Of a stretch of DNA of 35,529 bases, positions 25,052-33,038 are shown piece by piece. Both the position numbers and the translations under genes were made by a program. Under the pieces are notes generated by a model. That model worked only from the letters and a program-made list of their open reading frames with translations, was not told the DNA's origin and ran no database searches. The DNA lies in NCBI GenBank assembly GCA_964498255.1, contig CAZCGW010000021.1, positions 1-35,529 on the forward strand. The letters run 5' to 3'. Position 1 is the first letter of the stretch, and every line of letters begins with the position of its first letter. Source of the stretch: Fluviibacter sp964498255 (lineage in GTDB: Bacteria > Pseudomonadota > Gammaproteobacteria > Burkholderiales > Rhodocyclaceae).

Positions 25052-26032
25052 TTACCCACCTAATGCCGCAAGGTGCGGTGTGGCACCCGTCTGGTGGAAA
25101 TGCAGTAGATGGGTCGGCTCTTTTGTCGTCAAAAGGCTGGCGATCGTGGTCTGAAGCTCATCACGTTGATTTCTATGCTGCAATAGATGGCGTAGCGAGT
25201 GGCCGCCGTTACCAAAAAGACAGAGTCGCAGATTGCCCATGGCGGTAACGCGTAAACGGTTGCAGGTATTGCAGAAATCTTTGCTGTAGGGCGCAATGAT
25301 GCCGATTTGTCCTTGATAGTCCGGATGACTAAATTCCTGGGCTGGCCCAGCGCCTTCTTCGCGTGCCTGCTCAGACCAGCCTAGCGCATTCAATCGCGCC
25401 TGAATCTCCTGGCCGCGGATATGGTGGCGTTTGAAGTACTCCTTGTTCGACCCTGTTTCCATCAGTTCAATGAAGCGGATGCTGAGATCTTCATCGCGTA
25501 TCCAGTTCAGGAATGTGTCTAATTCGTGGTCATTCACATCACGCAGGAGTACGGTGTTTACTTTGATTTTTTCGAAGCCGGCATCCTGAGCGGCTTTGAT
25601 ACCATCAAGTACTTTGTGTAGGTGGTCGTGGCCAGTGATATCTGCAAACCGTTGGCGATTCAGGCTGTCGACACTAACGTTGATGGCAGAAACGCCTGCA
25701 TTCCGCCAGAGTTGGGCATTTTCAGCAAGGCGGTAACCATTGGTTGTTGCAGCAAGTCTGCGGATTCCGGGAATCGACGAAACACGCGCGGCAATTTCTG
25801 CAAAATCCTTGCGAACAGTTGGTTCGCCGCCGGTCAGCCGGACTTTCCAGAGGCCTAATCCAGCAAGGCCTGCGACCAAATTTTCGATTTCTTCGGTGTT
25901 AAGAAACTGATTGTTTCCGGTTTTCTGATAGCCATCCGGCAGACAATATTTGCAACGGTAGTTGCAGATGTCGGTGATGGATAGGCGCAAATAGCTAAAA
26001 CTCCGGCCGTGCGGGTCAGTGAGCGTTTTCAT
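25052..26032 (-). CDS. moaA: GTP 3',8-cyclase MoaA
   Basis: Radical-SAM enzyme of the first step of molybdenum cofactor synthesis, converting GTP to 3',8-cyclo-GTP. The first 4Fe-4S site is CNYRCKYC (Cys23, Cys27, Cys30); the C-terminal second cluster is CNTCNRLRVTAMGNLRLC. RLTGGEPTVRKDF is the SAM-binding strand, and the protein ends in the functional Gly-Gly tail (HLAALGG). It has GAGG 5 nt before the ATG. Its partner MoaC is not in the window. A NarL-type site upstream suggests that nitrate induces the whole moa-moe-mob operon. Confidence 0.97.
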   Translation of the reverse strand: MKTLTDPHGRSFSYLRLSITDICNYRCKYCLPDGYQKTGNNQFLNTEEIENLVAGLAGLGLWKVRLTGGEPTVRKDFAEIAARVSSIPGIRRLAATTNGYRLAENAQLWRNAGVSAINVSVDSLNRQRFADITGHDHLHKVLDGIKAAQDAGFEKIKVNTVLLRDVNDHELDTFLNWIRDEDLSIRFIELMETGSNKEYFKRHHIRGQEIQARLNALGWSEQAREEGAGPAQEFSHPDYQGQIGIIAPYSKDFCNTCNRLRVTAMGNLRLCLFGNGGHSLRHLLQHRNQRDELQTTIASLLTTKEPTHLLHFHQTGATPHLAALGG

Positions 26033-26169
26033 CCTATCCTCGATCTCTTAGTCGGCATTGCCTCAAAAGCCAGCGAGTCCGTGCGTCATGCTTGGAGCGC
26101 TGTGGTGGTCACGGCCTAATTATGTCGGCAATCCATTGGAAATACTGGGCTTATGCGGGGTAGTATTGC

Positions 26170-26185
26170 TACCCCTTTGGGGGTA
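26170..26185. promoter_or_regulatory. NarL-type 7-2-7 site upstream of moaA
   Basis: TACCCCT-TT-GGGGGTA, the most symmetric site in the window, with both heptamers close to the NarL consensus. It lies 138 nt before the moaA ATG; a possible -10 (CATAAT on the minus strand, 26119-26124) would put it near -65. Confidence 0.65.
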
Positions 26186-26196
26186 CGTCTCGCTTT

Positions 26197-27435
26197 TTAA
26201 CCTGGGTGACCATCAATTCGTGGGCGGGCTAGCCAAGGTGCGTAACGATAGATGTAAGTTAAAAACCCGAGCGACCATGCGCTACCTGAAACAAACAGTA
26301 GCCAGCTAACCTGCTCGGGGGGGAGAAATTGTGGCAAGGCTGCGATGACACGCAGTAGGCCGCTCATGGCAATCAGGACAAAGAAAGCAAGTTCAAAGCG
26401 ACTGGCAATGATTCGACGACCAGTATGTCCCATCGCTGTGCGCGTAATCATGCCGGCGATGATGAGTCCCATGGCGCCCATGGCCAGCGCGTGCACGGGC
26501 AGGGAACGTGGCACTAGCCCCAATGCTTCAAACCCCATTGCCAGAAGCGTTACGGGAATCCAGAGATAGCCGAGTTGTAGCACCCATACCATGGGGTGTT
26601 TGAGTGTTTGCCAGGGCTTCCAGCCGAGCCAGCGCAACAGGTTAATGCTTGCGCCGATGAGGCAGAAGGCAAAGGCTAGGCGTGGCGGTAGTATGAACCA
26701 GGCTACGATAGCCAATGCGGTGCTCGCTGGTGTTGCAATCACAAAGAATTGCGGTTTCCAGACCTTAATGCCCATGACACCATTCTGGGTGAAATTTGGG
26801 ATCACGCGCCCCCCCATGACCACCAGCAACTCAAGAATAGCGAATAGGGCGAGTTCTACCGGATAAAGGGGATTCACGGGTTGATTGGTGAGTGTAATGA
26901 TGTAAAACCAGACGTTAAAAGCACCCATCAGAATGACGAGCCCCAGAATAGAGAAATTTTTCCAGAGTTTGCTCAGCCAAAGTACGCGAAAAAGCAAGCC
27001 CGCCAGTAAGACGGCGAATGCAATGTCGGAAGCAGCGGCGAGTTTGATATCGCCAAGAATCATGAACAGTCGAGCGAAAGCCCAGAGCATAAAAAGAAAT
27101 GCGAGGGGCCGACCGGCTGCAGGCAGAATCCCGGTCCAGTTATTGCTGGCAGTCAGCAAAAAACCGGCAATAACGGCTAGTGCGAATCCAAAGACCATTT
27201 CATGCGCATGCCAGAAGACTTGATTGTTGCCCGAGCTGGGCAAAGACAGGGTGCCCGAGAGAAAGCTGAGCCACAACAGGACAGCTGCCGAGGAAAATAA
27301 GGCGGCGCCTAGATAGAACGGCCGGAAGCCGAGTCGCCACAGAGCAAAGCCCGTCATTGGACGTTCCCGACGTGCCTGGCTTTCTTTGATGGTCAGCAGA
27401 TTGCTGGGGCGGGTCGGTTTCTTGATGCTGTTCAT
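26197..27435 (-). CDS. nnrS: NnrS family heme/copper membrane protein (copy 2)
   Basis: A 412-residue polytopic membrane protein of the same family as that at 19649. Family marks: WRLGFRPFYLGAALF near residues 33-47, VFWHAHEMVFGFALAVIAGF with conserved His residues, and LLTASNNWTG. The first 27 residues (charged, IKKPTRPSN) are an N-terminal extension; the next Met (MTGFALWRLGFRP) could be the real start. It lies between moaA and narXL on the same strand, with a NarL-type site just upstream of its start. Two copies suggest distinct or dosage-dependent roles in NO stress. Confidence 0.92.
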   Translation of the reverse strand: MNSIKKPTRPSNLLTIKESQARRERPMTGFALWRLGFRPFYLGAALFSSAAVLLWLSFLSGTLSLPSSGNNQVFWHAHEMVFGFALAVIAGFLLTASNNWTGILPAAGRPLAFLFMLWAFARLFMILGDIKLAAASDIAFAVLLAGLLFRVLWLSKLWKNFSILGLVILMGAFNVWFYIITLTNQPVNPLYPVELALFAILELLVVMGGRVIPNFTQNGVMGIKVWKPQFFVIATPASTALAIVAWFILPPRLAFAFCLIGASINLLRWLGWKPWQTLKHPMVWVLQLGYLWIPVTLLAMGFEALGLVPRSLPVHALAMGAMGLIIAGMITRTAMGHTGRRIIASRFELAFFVLIAMSGLLRVIAALPQFLPPEQVSWLLFVSGSAWSLGFLTYIYRYAPWLARPRIDGHPG

Positions 27436-27501
27436 GAGGGTCTGTAGACGTGCATGTATGAGTCAGACACGAATTTTTGCGAACAATGATCGGGTTGGCC
27501 A

Positions 27502-27517
27502 TACCCATTTGTGCGTA
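27502..27517. promoter_or_regulatory. NarL-type 7-2-7 site upstream of nnrS copy 2
   Basis: TACCCAT-TT-GTGCGTA; the left heptamer is a perfect NarL match and the right one (TACGCAC) is weak. It lies 67 nt before the nnrS ATG, between narL and nnrS. Confidence 0.5.
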
Positions 27518-27556
27518 CCCGACGATCGATCTGTCGGGCAAAGAGGATCGAGGGAG

Positions 27557-28201
27557 TTAGCTTAGATTGTTGGAGACAGCCCAAACAGCCGCTTCTACGC
27601 GTGAGCGGAACTTTAATTTCTTTAATAGATTACGGATGTGTACCTTGACGGTGCTGTCCATAATGTCGAGTTCGCGAGCGATGAGTTTATTCGACATGCC
27701 GTGTGCCAGACATTTGAGTATGCTCAGCTCGCGCTCAGTCAGGCCGGCCTGTGAGCGGTTAGTGATGACGGCTTCTTGGCGCAATGCCATCGCCAGAAGA
27801 CCGCTCAACTCTGCGCTAATGGCATTTTTACCCAGCATTGATTCCTTGATGAGACGGATCATTTCTTCAGGATCTGTATCTTTCAGGATGTAGCCGTCCG
27901 ACCCGGCGCGGATAGCACCGACAAGATCGTCCGGGTTGTTTGAGACGGTCAACAGGATGATTCTTGATTCGACATCCTTATCGCGCATGAGCTGAAGCGT
28001 CTCGATACCGTTGAGACCCTTCATGTTCAAATCGAGCAGAATTAGATCTGGATGGTGTTCGAGAGCGAGGGCAACGCCCTCGTTGCCAGAAGCCGCTTCG
28101 GCGATAACCTCGAACTCTGGCTCCAGACCTAGAAGCTGTATGACTCCCTTCCTGAACAGTGGGTGGTCATCGATAATCAGCGTTTTGATGGTATTTGGCA
28201 T
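27557..28201 (-). CDS. narL: Nitrate/nitrite response regulator NarL
   Basis: A 214-residue response regulator. The receiver domain has Asp11, Asp12 and the phosphoacceptor Asp57 in LILLDLNMKGLNG; a linker leads to a LuxR-type helix-turn-helix (LTERELSILKCLAHGMSNKLIARELD, read in two halves) near residues 145-205. NarL binds pairs of TACYYMT heptamers. It lies 10 nt after narX in the same operon, with AAAGG before its ATG. Its expected operators occur seven times in the neighbouring intergenic regions. Confidence 0.96.
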   Translation of the reverse strand: MPNTIKTLIIDDHPLFRKGVIQLLGLEPEFEVIAEAASGNEGVALALEHHPDLILLDLNMKGLNGIETLQLMRDKDVESRIILLTVSNNPDDLVGAIRAGSDGYILKDTDPEEMIRLIKESMLGKNAISAELSGLLAMALRQEAVITNRSQAGLTERELSILKCLAHGMSNKLIARELDIMDSTVKVHIRNLLKKLKFRSRVEAAVWAVSNNLS

Positions 28202-28211
28202 GACAGGGCCT

Positions 28212-30065
28212 TTAGCTTTGAATTTCTGATTTTTCAGGAATGAAAGTCAGGAGCACTTCTGTACCGCCTTGGTCACGATTGCGAATGGTGATAACCCCAT
28301 CCAGAGACTGTGCACGGTCTTCCATGATGATAAGTCCGTAGTGATTTTCCGGTGATTGTGTGTCACCGATTCCGATGCCATTATCGGCGATGCTGATCAC
28401 TACGACCTGATTGTCTGTAATGGTTGCATTAATGTCGACTTTACTGGCCTGCGCATGCTTATCAATGTTGGCAAGTGCTTCACGGATAATGCGTAGCACG
28501 TGAATTTCTTCGTTGGCCGAGAGTAGCGTAGGTGGTAGATCGTTGTGGCATTTGATCGGTATGTTACAACGACGGCTGTATTCTTCGGTAGTTTCGATCA
28601 GGGCTGTCTGGAACCCGCGTTCATCAATCTTGAGACGGAAGGCGCTAATCAACTCGCGCAATTCTTTGTAGGCGCTGGCCAGTCCAGATTTAAGCTCAGT
28701 TATGATTTCGTGCTGATGTTCTGGCGTCAGTTTGTTTTTTTCAAGGCGTGCGACCTGGATCCGTAGGTAGCTCAGCGATTGAGCAATTGAATCATGAAGT
28801 TCGCGAGCAATTACGGAGCGTTCTTCGAGAACTGCAACCCGGTGCAACTCTTCCTGATGCTGCATCTTGGAGAGTGCCATGGATAGATTGCTACCGATCG
28901 CCTCTAGTACGCGTATCTTCCAGTCGGGTATCTGTTCTGATGTGTTGATCTTGAAGGGCATGACACCCGTGATAGACCCAACATTCTTAATGGGGACGAA
29001 GATCATCTTCTGTCCGTTGTTATCGTCAGTGTAAGCGGGTGTCTGACTCTTTTTAAAGCAATCTTCGCAGCCACGCTCGCCGCACAGTTGCTCGAGATCG
29101 TTTTTCAGTAGGTTGGAAGTCAGGCGATGCGCAGGAAAGATGTTATGTTCGCTAATGCAGACGGTGCCTGCGCTAAGGCCAAGTTCGGCCTCAATGTCAT
29201 TTAACAGCCCTTTCAGCATTGAGGACGTGATGTTTTTGTCTGAGAACTGTAATACCGATTTGTACATCAGCTCCAGAGAACGGTTGGTGTCGGTCAGCTC
29301 GCTTGTGCGCTCGGCAATTAACCGGTTCTGGTTGTCGTAAGTTGCCGCAATTTCAGCAACCATCATGTTAAAGGCGACGCCGAGCTGCCCGAGCTCATCC
29401 AGGTCCGTGTGTTGTGCTTTAGCGGAAAAGTCCTTGTTCCGAACCCGGCTGGCAGCCTGTAAAAGATCGGTAAGTGGGCGGACAACCTGGTTTTTCATCA
29501 TCCACATTGTCACCAGGCAAACCGTAAGAGTCATTGCCAGCAATGCAATCTGTAGAGATCGGAGTAGCGCGATTTTCTGTTCCAGATCCTGTTCGATCAG
29601 GAGGACGACATCATTAATCTCCTCCACAAAGCTTGGGATTTCTGTTTCAAGTTGGCTTATGGTGGTAGCGCTTTGATTATCACGGAGGCTAAGCAAAGCG
29701 GGAGAAATCTGCTCACCCCAGTGCTTGTGAACCTGAGTGAATTTAGCCGGAAGTTCACTATAGTCAGCAGCACGTGAGACAACGAAGCCTCCCAATGTTT
29801 CTAGCCGTGTCTGGAATTCGGTGACTGCCGTGCCAATATGATTTGCTTGGGTCTGCGACTCGGCGTAGCTCAGTAGGCGGTAACTCATCATGCGTAGCGA
29901 GCCTGCCAGATTAATCGCATGGGCCTTGCCTAGACTGTTATCGGCAATCGAGGTTGAGAGCGCCATGGAAATGAAGGACAGAAACGCAATCGTCCCCATT
30001 GCGAGGCCGAGTCTGGCTAATAGAGAGTCTTTGATCGAGATGTTGGGGTGGGTCGACAAAATCAT
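28212..30065 (-). CDS. narX: Nitrate/nitrite sensor histidine kinase NarX
   Basis: A 617-residue membrane kinase. TM1 is near residues 15-37; a periplasmic domain (38-165) has the nitrate-binding P-box AINLAGSLRMMSYRLL (50-65); TM2 is near 171-190; then a HAMP domain, a central GAF-like region with a cysteine group (Cys328, Cys333, Cys336), and a HisKA_3 dimerisation box with His424 in ARELHDSIAQSLSYL. The C-terminal ATPase has the N box ALANIDKHAQ and the DNGIGIG box. It phosphorylates NarL in response to nitrate. It is divergent from narK1, with 269 nt between the two start codons. Confidence 0.96.
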   Translation of the reverse strand: MILSTHPNISIKDSLLARLGLAMGTIAFLSFISMALSTSIADNSLGKAHAINLAGSLRMMSYRLLSYAESQTQANHIGTAVTEFQTRLETLGGFVVSRAADYSELPAKFTQVHKHWGEQISPALLSLRDNQSATTISQLETEIPSFVEEINDVVLLIEQDLEQKIALLRSLQIALLAMTLTVCLVTMWMMKNQVVRPLTDLLQAASRVRNKDFSAKAQHTDLDELGQLGVAFNMMVAEIAATYDNQNRLIAERTSELTDTNRSLELMYKSVLQFSDKNITSSMLKGLLNDIEAELGLSAGTVCISEHNIFPAHRLTSNLLKNDLEQLCGERGCEDCFKKSQTPAYTDDNNGQKMIFVPIKNVGSITGVMPFKINTSEQIPDWKIRVLEAIGSNLSMALSKMQHQEELHRVAVLEERSVIARELHDSIAQSLSYLRIQVARLEKNKLTPEHQHEIITELKSGLASAYKELRELISAFRLKIDERGFQTALIETTEEYSRRCNIPIKCHNDLPPTLLSANEEIHVLRIIREALANIDKHAQASKVDINATITDNQVVVISIADNGIGIGDTQSPENHYGLIIMEDRAQSLDGVITIRNRDQGGTEVLLTFIPEKSEIQS

Positions 30066-30143
30066 ATTTGGAGTGCTGAGTTTCTGGCCTTGCTGATCAG
30101 AGGGGTATTAGGGAGTACCACCATTTTGAACTTAGCGTAGGCC

Positions 30144-30157
30144 CTGTTCGCGATCAA
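30144..30157. promoter_or_regulatory. Candidate FNR/ANR-type half-conserved site, narX/narK1 region
   Basis: CTGTT-CGCG-ATCAA has the FNR 5-4-5 layout; the right half ATCAA is perfect, the left has three of five bases of TTGAT. Oxygen control is expected for nar genes, but this match is weak. Confidence 0.25.
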
Positions 30158-30222
30158 AGCAACGTGGTTTTTATAACCGGTTGTTTTACAAGAATATTCC
30201 GCTAAGATTTCTTGTGGGTCTA

Positions 30223-30238
30223 TACCAATAAAGGGGTA
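30223..30238. promoter_or_regulatory. NarL-type 7-2-7 site upstream of narK1
   Basis: TACCAAT-AA-AGGGGTA; the right heptamer (TACCCCT) is perfect, the left has one mismatch. It lies 97 nt before the narK1 ATG in the divergent narX/narK1 region. A single further heptamer (AGGGGTA) lies at 30101-30107, closer to narX. Confidence 0.65.
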
Positions 30239-30334
30239 GACGCCATCAAAACCAGATGATTTGAAGGGCTATCACTAGAGACCTCAACTTTCTATGATGC
30301 TTTCTAAGGCAAAAAAGGAAGCAGAGAGGTTGTT

Positions 30335-31582
30335 ATGTTCACCAGAAAACAGTTGTCAGTCGTCTCATCTAGTACGTTCGCATTCACGATTTGTTTTGCA
30401 ATCTGGATGATGTTTGCGGTTATCGGAATTCCAATCAAAGCAAAGTTGGGTCTGAATGAAACTGAGTTCGGCTTGCTGACGGCTATGCCCGTGCTATCTG
30501 GTTCACTGATTCGACTACCGCTGGGCATGTTGACGGATAGGCTGGGCGGTCGGATTGTTTTCTTTATCCTCATGCTCTGTTGTGTAGTCCCACTCTGGTT
30601 TATTGGCGATGCAACAGAATATTGGCAATTCTTGGTGTTGGGTCTCTTTGTCGGACTTGCCGGTGGATCATTCTCGGTGGGTATTGCCTATGTCGCGCGC
30701 TGGTTCGACAAAAAGAACCAGGGTTTAGCCATGGGTATCTTTGGTGCAGGTAATTCCGGTGCTGCTGTTACCAAATTTGTGGCGCCTTCAATCGTCTTGG
30801 CCTTTGGATGGACCATGGTGCCTAAGGTGTATGCCGTGGCGATGTTAGTTACCGCATTGGTTTTCTGGATGTTCAGTTTCACAGAAAAGAGCCATAACGT
30901 GAGTGGTAGTGTTTCGGTTGCTGACCAGCTCAAGGCACTTAAAGATCCCCGCGTCTGGAAATACTGTCAGTACTACTCAATCGTATTTGGCGGTTACGTG
31001 GGTTTGGCGTTATGGATGACCAAATACTACGTATCAGAGTATGGGTTTGATCTGAAAACCGCCGCTTTGCTTGCTGCATGTTTCTCATTGCCAGGCGGAG
31101 TTCTCCGCGCTGTAGGAGGTTGGTTGTCAGACAAATATGGCGCGCATTCAGTGACGTGGTGGGTGCTATGGGTGAGTTGGATTTGTCTGTTCATTATGTC
31201 GTACCCACAAACCGACTTCACAATCCAAACTGTTAACGGGCCAGAAAGCTTTCATATTGGCCTAACGCCTACGGTCTTCACCATCCTTCTCTTCGTAATT
31301 GGTGTCGCTTGGGCTTTCGGTAAGGCATCAGTTTTCAAATATATTTCAGACGACTATCCACACAACATTGGCGTGATTTCGGGAATTGTTGGTTTGGTGG
31401 GAGGCCTTGGTGGATTCATTTTGCCAATCATGTTTGGTGCGCTTGTCGACCTGACTGGCGTTCGCTCATCTTCATTTATGTTGCTATACGGCGTTGTCTG
31501 GGTCTCATTGATCTGGATGTATTACACCGAAGTTCGCACTTCGTCAGCGCTAGAGCATAAGTCTGCGGCACAGAAGAAATAA
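30335..31582 (+). CDS. narK1: Nitrate/nitrite transporter, NarK1 type
   Basis: A 415-residue MFS transporter with about 12 transmembrane helices. The nitrate signature GIFGAGNSGAAVTKF is seen in the first half, plus RLPLGMLTDRLGGR, the MFS loop 2-3 motif, and GGVLRAVGGWLSDKYG in the second half. NarK1-type proteins are thought to work as nitrate/proton symporters, while NarK2-type exchange nitrate for nitrite. It starts at the ATG at 30335 with an AGAGAGG site. It precedes narK2 by 30 nt, so narK1-narK2-narG form one operon, as in pseudomonads. Confidence 0.95.
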   Translation: MFTRKQLSVVSSSTFAFTICFAIWMMFAVIGIPIKAKLGLNETEFGLLTAMPVLSGSLIRLPLGMLTDRLGGRIVFFILMLCCVVPLWFIGDATEYWQFLVLGLFVGLAGGSFSVGIAYVARWFDKKNQGLAMGIFGAGNSGAAVTKFVAPSIVLAFGWTMVPKVYAVAMLVTALVFWMFSFTEKSHNVSGSVSVADQLKALKDPRVWKYCQYYSIVFGGYVGLALWMTKYYVSEYGFDLKTAALLAACFSLPGGVLRAVGGWLSDKYGAHSVTWWVLWVSWICLFIMSYPQTDFTIQTVNGPESFHIGLTPTVFTILLFVIGVAWAFGKASVFKYISDDYPHNIGVISGIVGLVGGLGGFILPIMFGALVDLTGVRSSSFMLLYGVVWVSLIWMYYTEVRTSSALEHKSAAQKK

Positions 31583-31612
31583 AGATCCTGAATTCATTGA
31601 ACGGAGTACATC

Positions 31613-32995
31613 ATGTCGAGAGTCCTAACTAAATGGTTGCCGGAAGATCATGATTTCTGGCACAACGAGGGTAAGGCGGTTGCCCGTCTCAACCTCTGGA
31701 TATCCATTCCCTGCCTGCTGCTGTCTTTCGCGGTGTGGATGGTCTGGAGTGTCGTGGTCGTTAATTTGCCGAATATCGGTTTCAAGTTCGACACGGATCA
31801 GCTGTTCTGGCTAGCCGCGTTGCCAGGGCTGTCTGGTGCAACACTCCGCATCTTCTATTCGTTTATGGTGCCGATCTTTGGTGGGCGTCGCTGGACTGCC
31901 ATTTCCACGGCTTCTTTGCTATTGCCGGCCATTGGCATCGGTTTTGCCGTGCAGAATCCGGAAACGCCTTATGCCACCTTTTTGACCCTGGCATTGTTGT
32001 GTGGCTTCGGTGGCGGTAACTTTGCTTCCAGCATGTCGAACATCAGCTTCTTCTTTCCAAAAGCACAGAAGGGTGGTGCTCTAGGGTTGAATGCCGGTCT
32101 AGGCAACCTCGGTGTCTCCGTCGTTCAGTTTGTTGTGCCGATTGTGATTACCGCAGGGGTATTTGGGGCACTTGGCGGTGATGCCCAAACCTGGGTGAAA
32201 GGCGCACAAACCAAGCAGATGTGGTTACAGAATGCGGGTTTTATCTGGGTGCCTTTTATTGCCGTGTCGACATTGGCTGCTTGGTTTGGCATGCATGATA
32301 TTGCGAGTGCCAAGGCATCATTTGCTGATCAGGCCGTGATTTTCAAGCGTAAACATAATTGGCTGATGTGTTGGCTCTATCTGGGTACCTTTGGTTCGTT
32401 TATTGGATACTCAGCAGGTTTTCCATTGCTTACAAAGACCCAGTTCCCGGAAATCAACCCTGTTCAGTATGCTTTTCTAGGCCCGCTGGTGGGTGCTATT
32501 GCTCGTGTTGCTGGTGGCTGGATCTCAGACAAGCTGGGTGGTGCGATTGTGACTTTCTGGACCTTCATTCTTATGATCGCCGCTGTGTTTGGCGTTATCC
32601 AGTTTGCACCGAGCGCCACGAACCCAGGCAGTTTCTGGGGCTTCTTTGCTATGTTCATGCTGTTGTTTATGGGTACCGGTGTGGGTAACGCATCCACTTT
32701 CCGCATGATCCCGGTCATCTTTATGACAGAGCGCCAGCGTGAAGCAGCCGGTAAAGGTAAGCGGGCGGAAGAAGCAGCGATCGTTGCCGGTAACAAAGAA
32801 GCTGCAGCAGTACTGGGATTCACTTCGGCGATTGCTGCATATGGTGCTTTTTTCATTCCCAAATCATTCGGCACCTCTATTGCTGCAACGGGTAGCGCCG
32901 AATTCGCGCTTTACAGCTTTATCTGTTTTTACGTTACCTGCATCGTTATTACCTGGTTGTTCTACAGCCGTCGTAATGCACCGATGCCCTGTTAA
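31613..32995 (+). CDS. narK2: Nitrate/nitrite antiporter, NarK2 type
   Basis: A 460-residue MFS transporter with about 12 helices and a soluble start (WLPEDHDFWHNEGKAVARLN), typical of NarK2. Signature blocks are GFGGGNFASSMSNISFFFP and AGLGNLGVSVVQFVVP, and RVAGGWISDKLGG in the second half. It probably exports nitrite in exchange for nitrate, serving the cytoplasmic-facing NarG. The ATG at 31613 is preceded by CGGAG. narG follows 43 nt after its stop. Confidence 0.96.
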   Translation: MSRVLTKWLPEDHDFWHNEGKAVARLNLWISIPCLLLSFAVWMVWSVVVVNLPNIGFKFDTDQLFWLAALPGLSGATLRIFYSFMVPIFGGRRWTAISTASLLLPAIGIGFAVQNPETPYATFLTLALLCGFGGGNFASSMSNISFFFPKAQKGGALGLNAGLGNLGVSVVQFVVPIVITAGVFGALGGDAQTWVKGAQTKQMWLQNAGFIWVPFIAVSTLAAWFGMHDIASAKASFADQAVIFKRKHNWLMCWLYLGTFGSFIGYSAGFPLLTKTQFPEINPVQYAFLGPLVGAIARVAGGWISDKLGGAIVTFWTFILMIAAVFGVIQFAPSATNPGSFWGFFAMFMLLFMGTGVGNASTFRMIPVIFMTERQREAAGKGKRAEEAAIVAGNKEAAAVLGFTSAIAAYGAFFIPKSFGTSIAATGSAEFALYSFICFYVTCIVITWLFYSRRNAPMPC

Positions 32996-33038
32996 TTTTA
33001 TTTGCCGATTCGTACAACAACGTACTTAAGGAAACGAT

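Noticed and set aside
25053..25059. Single NarL-like heptamer TACCCAC at the moaA 3' end
   Set aside because: No partner heptamer at the 7-2-7 spacing, and it overlaps the coding end; likely chance.
30262..30275. Possible FNR site TTGAAGGGCTATCA upstream of narK1
   Set aside because: The half-sites are one base too far apart and both are imperfect.
30304..30573. Open frame on the minus strand across the narK1 start
   Set aside because: It is the mirror of the highly conserved narK1 coding sequence and has no ribosome site or family.
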